64,000 nucleotides of DNA from Syngnathus acus (lineage: Eukaryota > Chordata > Actinopteri > Syngnathiformes > Syngnathidae): positions 17,234,008 through 17,298,007 of the forward strand of contig NC_051089.1 in the NCBI RefSeq assembly GCF_901709675.1. The letters are read 5' to 3'. Positions 12,701 to 24,700 of the stretch are shown here, piece after piece. Position 1 is the first letter of the stretch. Every line of letters begins with the position of its first letter. The position numbers and the translations under genes were made by a program. The notes beneath the pieces were generated by a model. It ran no database searches and was not told where the DNA came from. It was given only the letters and a program-made list of their open reading frames with translations.

Positions 12701-15700
12701 CTGTGGGGACTAAGCGGTACAGAAAATGAATGGATGGATGGAAGTCTCTTCAGCATAGTAAGCGGGAATTGCCTACCCTTGGGCCAAATAAAACAAAAGC
12801 GGAAAACGTTTGCCTTGTGCAAGTAGTGATGACGCTGATACTTCCTTGTACAGAACCAGTTACTTCGTTCAGTGGTTACCAAACTTTTCTGACCTGTGTA
12901 CCTCCAAATGTTTTTATCATACCATGAGTTCCAGGTCATTCATATGCGTTAATGATTCTCCAACAGTAGAACGCAACCCAACTGATGATTACATTTTATT
13001 TTATTTGATTAATCTAAACATTTAATTCTTTGCCCTTGTCTTCTTTTTAACTCAAACATAAAAATAAATGTTTCCTTGAAAATAAATGGTATGCATTATA
13101 AATAAGTATGGTAATATACATTTAAAAAGACTAATCAGAATAAAGCATTAACTTGCCTTTGTTAGATAAAACTGTTATAACATTTATCATGAAAACTAGA
13201 GATCCTTTCAATTAGTGCCCTATGTACAGGAAGAAAACACACCTAGGAATAAGTCTGGCAGACAGTAATTATTGTATGTGATTTCGATAATGGCAGAGTA
13301 ATACATCCTATGAACCTAAAATACTGATTAGGCAGAAAAGGCATGCAGCTGATCGCATTCTTCTGTCTACTCAAATCTGCTATTTAGTACATTCATGCCA
13401 CGTATGCACTCGGGATGGAGTAACCCAAAAATGTGGGCGCTCCCTGGACAAGAGCATCAGAGCAGGTCTTTTTTTTATTCTGTATGTAATAAATCCAATA
13501 AAACACATTTTGACACAAATTTAAGTGCCTTGAGGTAAGGACTGCTGAGTACTGATGCTATTGTTCATTTGGAATATGCAGTATCGAAGGAGTATATTTT
13601 GTGATTTTGTCAACAAGGCTGCTCTTTGAGTGCTTTTAATAAAATACAATGTTTGTCATAAAATAATGGATTTTTGGTAATAAAATAGAGCAAATACAGA
13701 ATCAAATCGAATCAAATAGAATATGCATACCAGTCAAGGGATGGTCTGAAAAACTCTGCGTATCTTTCGAGATGTGAATCAAGCTGGAGTTGAGGTTCTT
13801 TATCCGGCTCTGAACATCATCCTGGTTCTTCTGAACAAAGTCCAGGATTTCGCCATGATGAATAATTGAGTTGTTTAGACCCGAAAAACATGTCCATAAG
13901 CTTGATACATGTTGGTTAAGTCCTGAAAATGGAACACAGCAGAGGAAAGAGAATCACAGAAGACAAGTCATATTGAAGCTTCCATTACTGGGTGGAGTGT
14001 CAAAAATATACGTAACTACCGGTAGTCAAACAAGTACAGATGAAGCAAAAGAAACCATGATCCAATTACCTTCTTTTATCTTGTGGATGGAGTCATAGAC
14101 TCCGTCCAACCTTCCACAGACGCCTTCAAGCTTGGACAGCCTCTTCTCTAGCCCATCACCTGATCTCTTACAGTCACCCATCTCTACTAGTATTGTGCTC
14201 TCGAAACGTCTGAGATCTCGATCCATTCCATCTAACCGGTCCCGACTTTCCTCAATGTGTTCTGTCACCTCCTGTTGTATTTTGTCCAGTTCAGAGATAA
14301 TCTTATCCTTTGTGTTTCCTGTCAATTGATAAAGTATTAGAGGTTCACAATATGGATTGGGGAAGAATGTGTGCAGTCAGTTTGATTAAACCGAGCTCAC
14401 CCAAGTCAGTGATGACGCTGCCATGTTTCTGTACAGTGTGTTCAAGACCCTTGAGGGTGTCGTTTATAGAGCTGAAGGTCAGGATAACTCCAGACAATTC
14501 ACCTTGCAACGTCTTCATCTGGTTGTTGTTAATGTAGCCTCCTATCACACTGTGGCCATCTAAAGGTCGCTCACCGTCCAAACGGGGTCCATCACCTCTG
14601 GTACCTCCATTTTCATTGGTTGAACCCGTGTTACCAGAACCGCCACCTAAACAGTGAAGAAGGAAGACAAGCATTTACCTTTTTCTTGCTCCTTTTGTTA
14701 CAATATTTTGGAAAATGTTACAATGTTTTGGAAAGTCTTACAAATAATGATTACCGTAATTTTCGGACTATAAGTCGCGGTTTTTTTCATAGTTTGGGTG
14801 GGGGGGCGACTTATACTCAGGAGTGACTTATATATGTTTTTTTTCACAAATTCTTACTTGATCATTAACACATCACTTACTTACAAGTATAGTTGACCAC
14901 TTCACATGTTATTTTTAGTATAGTTGATCACTTCACATGCTTTGATATCTTTATCTTGAACATATTCAAAACATGAAAAATAGAGAGAAAAAATCAAATA
15001 AAGTAATTAACACTTTAAAGCGCCATATCCTCTGGACATGTCCTCTGTCACCAGGATGACATAAAGGACGAGAAATTTGATCGATGGATTTAATGATTTG
15101 GAGTGACACAAATGGTTTGATAATATTGTTGTTTATGTGATAGTTATTTAAAATATAGTTTATATATCGTTGTATGGGCCTGTGGAATAATTTGAACTGC
15201 GGCGCAGCACACGGCATTGTTGACAAAGGACGATCGATGGATTTAATGAATTGGAGTGACACAGATGGTTTTATAAACGTGTTATTTATGTAATCGTTTT
15301 TTTTAAATCACTGAATGTTACGTCAGGCCCGTTCTCAGCTCCTCGTTTGTGTTGGTCACGTTAGCATACCGTATCGTTTAGCCTGTTGATGCTCGTTCAT
15401 GTCTGTTCTTGGTGTTGGATTTTGTCGAATAAATTGCCCCCCAAAATGCGACTTATACTCCGGAGTGACTTCTATATCTTTTTTTTTCACATTTTTGGGC
15501 ATTTTATGGCTGGTGCGATTTATACTCCGGAGCGACTTATAGTCCGAAAATTACGGTACCTCTTATTATCACCTGAAACCTATCATTGCGCCGTTTATGT
15601 AGTAAAGCAATACAAAGCAGCACTTTAAAAAGCTGTGCCAATCAAGAAAAAGGTTCACACCAATAGGTATTGTTGACAGTCCAAAACCAAAGCTATTGCT

Positions 15701-18700
15701 GATGGTAATTATTTTTAACGAATGAATATTACTGAGTTTTGACCACCACCTTTCTATTTTTACAGATAAATAATTTCACAAGTTATTTGCACATTTGGTA
15801 CTGAGTTTCGACCACTCCCTTTCTATTTTTACAGACAAATAGTTTTTATACGGACAAATAGTTATTTGCACATTTGGACTGTAAGTGAAACGTCCCAACC
15901 TGACATTTTCACCTAACTGATGCTATGGCTGCACACATCTCATTGACACCATTCATGAGTTTATCAATATAGACTTCAGAAGTCAAGTCAAGTGAGTATG
16001 CTTAGCTTTACCACTTAGGGGCAGGATGATGACTTCATCATAAGATATTTACTAAATGCATTTGGTTGCATGTATATAGTTGTACCTCAACTTGATTGTG
16101 AAATAAATGTGGAATTTTCCTTTGTCAGCTTTGTTAAAGATGTGCTGCATGTAGTCATCAAAAGTTCTGAAATGTAAAACAAATTATTGTAGTTGCTTGA
16201 GATAGTAGCTATTTGCTGCATATTTGTGTAACAAACGTGAGAATGAAAGACTATTTGCATCAGTGATGCTAGGAAATTGCCAGAAAAGTACTGCAGATGG
16301 ATGTGCTTAAGGGCTGTCAGTCTTAATTTTGTAGTGGGCCACATCTTAGTGATGTCGTTCAAGAGGCTGTTATGACAGAATGCCCATATAAATCTACGAT
16401 CGTATGTCGCTGAATGAATTTTACATCGACTGATAGGGACAAGATTTGAGGTGGACCACCCTCTCAGAGGGGCTGCTATGGAGATTTCTCTGTTGACAGA
16501 CTGGATCGGGTTTTGAGGTGGACCCGTTTCTCATTTGATGTCTTCCTGTAGTGCTTCATCTTGTTATGTAAATGAACTCTTATCATTTTAATTAACATTG
16601 TATAGAATCATATTGTGTTAAATGAGGCTCACTTGACATACACTGTTGCCTAGTCATCCTGGAAGGGAGGATTCCTTCCTCTGGCAGCTTTTTTAGTTTT
16701 TCCTTGTGATCAGCAAATGTCAGGGCGTGGGAATAAGGTGGATAATTAAATTTAATTAATTTGATTACTTTGTCACATATAAACAACAAATTTATGGATA
16801 ACCAGTTTCGAAATTAGTAAATAATTATTCATCTCTTTTTAAATTAATTTTAAAGGATTGCTAACAAAAATGCTTGCAATATCTCATCTCAGGGTGGTTG
16901 AAAGTGAAGACAATTGGGACCTGTGGCTTAACGCTCACTAAGCATCTCAGATTTCACACATCTCTTTGTGTAATGTAAACCCCACGCCATTGCAGAGATT
17001 ATGTCCGCAGTGAGCCCCACAATAGGTGAAATCTGAGGTATAGAAATACTCAGAGTATTAAAATTACAGACACATTTACAATATTTCATACATTGAGGGG
17101 GACTGAGAAAAAGGGGTTATGATAAACATATTATACAGTGTTAATTACCATCTAACATCATCACAACCCATCATCATGCAAGTAAAGATTTTTTTTAAAC
17201 TAAACAGAGGTGTCAAATCCAGGCCCACAAAGTAGAATCCCTGCCCCAGTTTGGCTTTAGCCACAGGTGGTTGGAATCAACCAACAGGAGCTATCTTCCG
17301 AGAGCTTGTTTCTCTGCCGATTCAGTTGATTAGAAGTACCTGCGGTGAAAGATAAACTGTGGCAGGGTTTTTACTTTCTGTACCTGGATTTGACACCTCA
17401 GAAACAAACTTATCATGTCACACGGTAGACCTGGGGTGGGCAATTCTGGTCCTCGAGGGCCAGTGTCCTGCATGATTTATAGGTCTCCCTGCTGCAACAC
17501 CCCTGATTCAAATGATCAGGATTGTTATCCAGCATCTGCAGACCTTGCTTATTCACTGACCACTTGAATCAGGTGTGTTGCAACAGGGAGACATAGAAAA
17601 CATGCAAGAACTCTGACCTTGAGGACGGGAATTGCCCACCCCTGCGGTAGAAAGACAAGACAAGACAAGACAAGACAAGACAAGACAAGAAAAGAGAAGA
17701 AACAGAGAGACAGAGAGATAGATAGATAGAGAGATAGAGAGAGATAGAGATAGATACTTTATAAGTCCTACATCAACATCAAGCCCAAAGTACAAATACA
17801 GTAAAATTACACCCAACAATACTGACTTATTCTTGGACAAAAGAAATCCACTGAATTACCAGACCACAAACCCAGAACCTGCAATGGAGTGGGGTTTACT
17901 ATATTTCTATTCTATTATCTTGTAATTGTGTAATTATTTGGTTCCATCACAGAAGGAAAATCAGATGGCCATTCTTTTATCAACACATTTCAGCATTACA
18001 ATACACCTTACATTTATTGGTGCAGCGTGTGACATCCTCTCGCAGAAGACGAACTTCATCCTGCAAATGAGAGCACATCCGGTTGCACGCACTCCCAGAG
18101 TTCACACTCAGCTGAAGTCGGTTGATGTGGTTCTGCAGGCGACCAAGTGCATCCTTGGAATGATTCTGCAGCTTCAGCAACTCATTCTTCACTGTCCCAC
18201 AGATTTCGCAGTCCTGCCCAAGTAACTCCACCTCTGTCACGATGCGGTTAAAGTGTTCACCGTGAGCACCAGTCAAAGCCTTAATCTTACGGATGTCATG
18301 GCTCAGGTCCACAACCTATGATATAAACATTTTCATGTTAATATCCAATCGTAGCAACATCTGTATTTTGATTTCTTTGTGAGTTACAAGAAAACTTGGG
18401 TTAATGCTATTTACCCTTATCACATTTTTACACAAGTCTGTGATTTGAATATAATTTAACATAACTGAGGTTAGAATGAAGCAGACCCCAGGTTGTAGAA
18501 TCGAATCCAGCCTTCCCATGGGGGTATAAACAGAACACTGGCAACAATTGCCTACATCGCAATGTTGTTACTGTTAGAAATGCTGTCACAGTTGTTCACA
18601 CTGGTTATTTTGAATGGTTGTTCAATAATGTTAATATGTTTAAAGTGTAGGCTTTTAATTACCTTATCAATAAGAGAGTCTCCAGACACAGATAGGTCTT

Positions 18701-21700
18701 TGAGTTTTGTGTTAAAATGTCTGATTTGATCCTCATTGGCAATCACTCTCCACTCCAATGATTTCCTTGTTGTGTTATCTTTTTCTCCTCCTATTCCCGG
18801 TAATTCTCCTCTTCCCACAGTCCCACTTACCCCATCTACACCAGTGCCACTACTGCTTCCACCAATACTACCTTGACTCCCACCAGTGCCAGCACTGCCA
18901 CCACTAGTGCTACCTCTGCCCCCCCCAGTGTTACTGCCACCACCAGGAGTGTCAGCGTTGCCTGCACCATTCCCCTCTCCTCTTATTACTTCTCCTCCTG
19001 CCATGTTTCGACAGCCACACTCCTCCAGTTTCCTGTTCAAGAGGGAGGTTCTGTTTTCTAGTTTTGATAGTGTCTTGTCATGTTCATTCACCCTTTGCTT
19101 CACAAGCCCCACATCCAGCTCCACATCTGTAATCCTGAAGGCCTGATCATCAAAGCGGTCCAGGAACACAGTCCGAAGGTCACCAAGTTCTCTCTGGAAA
19201 TAGTCCTTTAAATCATTTTCCAAATACGCGCAACTTTGTTCAGTTTGCTCCATAGTCCCATTGACCCGTCGTTCCAAATCCTTCAGTCGATTATTTAGTT
19301 TATCCTCAGTTACCACTACAGCCCCACCACTAACCCTTTGTCCACCTTCAGCACCAATCTCCCCGCCTCTGAAGACTCCATCCTTATTACTGCTGCCACT
19401 TCCTCCCTTAAGCTCGTTGTTCAGGCGGTTGTGCAGGACATCAACATTTTCTGCTGCTGTGCTGATCTTCCGCTCAGCATCTGTGACGCGGTTTCGGAGG
19501 TCATTGATGTTGTCACAGCATCTTTTTGAGCTCGCTACTTCCCGCCGCAATCCATCAATTTCCTGTTGATAACGAACATCCATTGCATTAAGCTGCTTCT
19601 CCAGGGCCCGGATTCTTTCCTGGTCTTCCTGCTGCTGCCCGTGCAGGTCCTTCACACCAGCCTAAATACAAAAACAAAATTGAACATATTTTTCTGTGAC
19701 AAGCAGCGTGATGACATAATGGAGAATTAATACCTGACAGGAGGAACACGATAGTGAAACCCTTCTCTCAAGCTCCTCAAGGATCTCCTCCTTCAATGAG
19801 TTCAGACTTTTTCCACTCGAACTTCCTCCAGGAAGACCTCCTTCCAGATCATTTCCTTTTCCATTCACGAGATGATTGTTGATGCTTACAAGGGTTTTAT
19901 CATGAGCCTAATACAAAGGAACAACAACCTAAATGAAATTTTCTCTTTCTTTCTTTTTGACAAGTGTAATATCTTCCAAACTAAAGAGTAACAGAGTTAC
20001 TAACAGAACTACTGCAGATGAACAGCTTAAAGTTGTTCTGTGGGTCTTAAATGTGTGGTGTGTGTGTGTTTTGTTCATTGACCCATTAAAGGCATGAGCG
20101 CATTACAGTGTTTCAACCAATGGAGCGCTGTTACGCATTTCTAGCTTTAAAACCAGGAACGCGGATGCATCATTTTTGTTTTCCTTGATTAATTCTCAAT
20201 CTTGTAGCCAATGAAATGCATTAGAATTAACACATGACGGCACCGTTGGCTCAGAAGATTTTCCAGGAATTATTTTTTGAGCATGCTAGACGTAGGAATT
20301 CAAAATAAATGAGGACGCACTTGAGGATTTTGAACCAGGGGAATTATTAGATCGAGATTTGTGGCTAAATATATGTTTGTGGACAATGGGGAAGAAGAAG
20401 AATATTTTGAAGGCTTCGAGTTAGAATAAAACTAATTTTAATCGAGGCTGTTTAATTGAGGTAGAATCTTTAAAAATTTTATTGAATGTTTGTAGAAAGA
20501 AAATCAGGTTTATGCGAAAGCCACACGTGTAAGTTCGCAAATTTTTTTTGAATTATGTTTCTGCTACATAGGCTGAGATATCAATTATTTCGGAGGCGTT
20601 GACAATATTGTACAATTTCCAGTAAAACCAGGTTTTCGAAAGTGCTTCTAAAGTCACCCTTAGGTTTTAGAGGTGCATTTTGTCAGGCTCGGGTTGATTA
20701 GATACACCTGTGACTAAAAACAAATTGTGACAGGGTTTCTTCTTTCTGGTCCTGGATTTAACAGCTCTGACTCTGTTCAATTATAAGGTAGGTTCTGTGA
20801 CACTGGCATTTATAACAACACTAATAGGAGTACAGTAATCCCTCGTTTATCACGGATAATTGGTTCCAAAAACACCCGTGATAAGTGAAATCCGCGAAGT
20901 ACGGTCACCAACAAGAAGTACCGGGCAGGCTAACAAGTTAGCGGAAAGATGCTAATTCGCGATCGTGCTAACACGCGAAAACGGACTTCTAAAAGAATGT
21001 AAACGAACATTTGGAGAAATACTACATTGTCCTAAAGGTCAAACACATGTTTCCTCAATTTAGAAGTTTTATTTTGATTTTTAAACGTTTTTTTAATTTG
21101 GAAAAAAAATCTGCGATGTAGTGAAGCCGCGATAAACGGAACGCGAAGTAGCGAGGGATCACTGTAACATGAAAGCTTATGTTACCTGTGTGCGATTGTC
21201 AAGTTGATCCAGTTTGGTCTGAATGCTGTGGATTGTGTCTTTAATCTCTGGTTGAGCTGCATCAGCAGGGTTTCTTGCTCCGGAGGATATACCACCGCTG
21301 CCATTAAGACCAGGTTTGTTGACCCTCCCGTGAGAGTTCTCATTCATAGAGGTGATGGTAGACTGCAAGTCCTCAAAAGTCTGAGTCAGGGTATGAATCT
21401 TTTCCTCCAGCAGCTTCATCTTTTCATTATCAACTCTTCCTGCAGACAAAACGCAATTTCAGTGTTTGTATTCACATGACACTAGAGGAAGGCAAAGAAA
21501 ACAGAATTCAACAAGACACTAAAGATAGTAACTAAAGTTACATGTATGTTCTTCTGTGGGTTTTTAGCTTGTTTTTTTTATCTTTTTATTCTATTTGTTC
21601 TATTTATTTTTTATCGCATGCGCGGATCGGTTGGCACTTTTTAAATTTCGTTGTACATGTGACAATGACAAATAAAGATCTATTCTATTCTATTCTATTC

Positions 21701-24700
21701 TATTACTGAGTTTTACTACCGTAATTTTCGGAATATAAGTCGCGTTTTTTTTCATAGTTTGAGTGGGGGGGCGACTTATACTCAGGAGCGACTTATATAT
21801 GTTTTTTTCACAAATTTTTACTTGATCATTAACACATCACTTACTTACAAGTATAGTTGACCACTTCACATGTTATTTTTAGTATAGTTGATCACTTCAC
21901 ATGCTTTGATATCTTTATCTTGAACATATTCAAAACATGAAAAATAGAGAGAAAAAATCAAATAAAGTAATTAACACTTTAAAGCGCCATATCCTCTGGA
22001 CATGTCCTCTGTCACCAGGATGACATAAAGGACGAGAAATTTGATCGATGGATTTAATGATTTGGAGTGACACAAATGGTTTGATAATATTGTTGTTTAT
22101 GTGATAGTTATTTAAAATATAGTTTATATATCGTTGTATGGGCCTGTGGAATAATTTGAACTGCGGCGCGGCACACGGCATTGTTGACAAAGGACGATCG
22201 ATGGATTTAATGAATTGGAGTGACACAGATGGTTTTATAAACGTGTTATTTATGTAATAGTTTTTTTTAAATAACTGAATGTTACGTCAGGCCCGTTCTC
22301 AGCTCCTCGTTTGTGTTTGTCACGTTAGCATACCGTATCGTTTAGCCTGTTGTTGCTCGTTCATGTCTGTTCTTGGTGTTGGATTTTGTCGAATAAATTG
22401 CCCCCCAAAATGCGACTTATACTCCGGAGCGACTTATATATGTTTTTTTTCACATTTTTGGGCATTTTATGGCTGGTGCGACTTATACTCCGGAGCGACT
22501 TATAGTCCGAAAATTACGGTATTTAATTTGACATCTCTATTACACAAACACGGTGTTCTATAAAATCTGGTTCCTGTCAAGTGGTTTTCATTGTTGTGCT
22601 TATAAAAATAAGAATGGACTTACCACTGTGGCCTCCATTCTGTCCAAAGCCAGTATTGACTCCTCCCTGTCCAGTGTTTATTCCATTTCTTCCATGTCCT
22701 GGATGGAGCTCAGGCCTATTGGTGCTTCCTGTCCCACCAAGTGGACCATTGCTACAGTTGTCACCACTGTAACCCTGGCAACACTTCCACTCCAGCTGCG
22801 TTGCCATTTTATAGGCTACTTTGTACCTAGGCCTCATGTAGGTACGATAGCTGTAAGGACAGATTTCAGAAAACTGAAAAAGTGCAAATCATCATTCAAA
22901 CCATTCTGTGTTTTCATAAGTTGAATGCGTTGGTACAAAGGATGTCTAAATCGTAACATTGTTAAATTAGCGGGACAGTCATTAGCATTGCTGCCTCATA
23001 CCAAGAAGGTCCCTGCTTAATTTTGTCATGATCTTTTGTTCTCTCTAGTACTTTTCCAGTGCCTGAGCCAGGTGGATGGGAGGAGCCTCCAACACACACC
23101 TGTTGGGCAGCCCAATTAGACAACTTTTTAAGTGCTCGGGAGAAGAAAACTGGTTGACTGAATATTGCTGCTGTTTGCTAGTTGTTCCTGATTGAGTGTG
23201 TGATCGTTTCTAGTCACAGCTATCTTGTGGGTAATTCTTGTAATTACCTTGGGTTAATTACTTACTTCTTCATCACGTGAGTTTTTTTGTTTGTTTTTGT
23301 TTGAGTTATTCCGAGTTCATCTTTTTATTTTATTAACACGTGTTTTTCAGCTCTCTTGGTTAAATAAACATATGTGCTTGTACATATTGTGTTCTGGCTC
23401 TGCTTTGGGGTTCAACATTCTGGGCACACGGCCGTGACAAATTTCTAACATGAAAAACTCTACACCTGACTTGGTGTGACTTTTGTGTGTGCAAGTTATC
23501 ATCTTTATTAACACTTACAATGGCTTTGTTGAACATTTCAGTTTACAATTGAAGCTTCATTGTTAGCTTTTGCAATGAAAAGAAACATTTCTTGGAAATT
23601 ATTGCATTCAAGTTTATAACATGTTGGGTGTCAATTTATAACATTTTTGACTTTGCATATGCCACCGTTTTTTTTTTTTTCTTCTTCACGACCTTTGTCC
23701 TTCCTTTGGTGACAGACATAACTATGACCTCATCATGTGGCTCTCTGGTTTCTTATTTTTATTCTGTCTAAAGAGTAGAGATGCTGCAGTTCACCACAAC
23801 TATGTTTGAAATGAGCTTTCAGCCAATCAGGTCATTTGAAAATAGAGTGACCCTTGATTGCATCAGATTGTCAGGCTGAAGAGGCAAGTCACAAATACCA
23901 GAGAATTACAACGGAAAGCAAGCATGCAAGAAGAGCAGATGTTAAAGTAATTCAACAGTCTGTGTCAGATCTTTCCCAAACTTATCTTGACAGTGACACT
24001 GCTCTGTTTACATAGTATTTTTTAAACACCCAGTGTGAGTCAACAGGAGCGAATAAAAAATATTTAGATAAGGGGTGTGTTTGTGTGTGTTGGACTGATG
24101 AGTGCATTAGTGTGTGTTCAGTACTCACACGACCACACGGCTGCACTGACCGCTGCCCCAGGCACAAGGATGGTAGTCTGGTTTCACATATGTCTCGACT
24201 CCATCTTCAACCACACAACTTACGGTCTTTGTTACCACGTATGCACACCAATTCCTGGGGAACACACATTTTTGAGCTCTTCATTTTGCAGTCTATTGTC
24301 AATGTAACAGTCTCACATAAAGAAAGGTTCACTTTACAAACATACCTATCCCACATCAACATACATTTTTAGCTTTAATGAATCCAGAAAAAATGTAGTA
24401 TTATGAACTGATCCATGGAACATGGCTTCCTCTCCCATATTATTTGGCCATGTCACCCACATTTGAATCACAATTTCTGTGCTTTACACAACAAGTGTGG
24501 TAATTTTACTAAGTGTGACTCAAGTTTACAACTGTTTTTTTCTACTTTTATGATCAACAAATAAATGCTTCAAATTCAGTAGTAGTCATCCAGGTTATAT
24601 GATTCTTGCTTAAAACTAGGTAGGGGGGAGGACACTACTATTTGGCTTTACTTGTCAACTCTGCGGACGGACGGCGCAGCTCTAGCACGTGGTTTTCTTT

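Noticed and set aside
14966-15262. 98-codon frame, found again at 21930-22226
   Set aside because: Repeated only because it sits in two MITE copies; no transposase or domain signature.
18001-18011. Exon 7 donor GTGTAT at 18001-18006
   Set aside because: Would put exon 8 out of frame; GTAAGG at 18006-18011 is a better donor and restores the EMILIN1 alignment.
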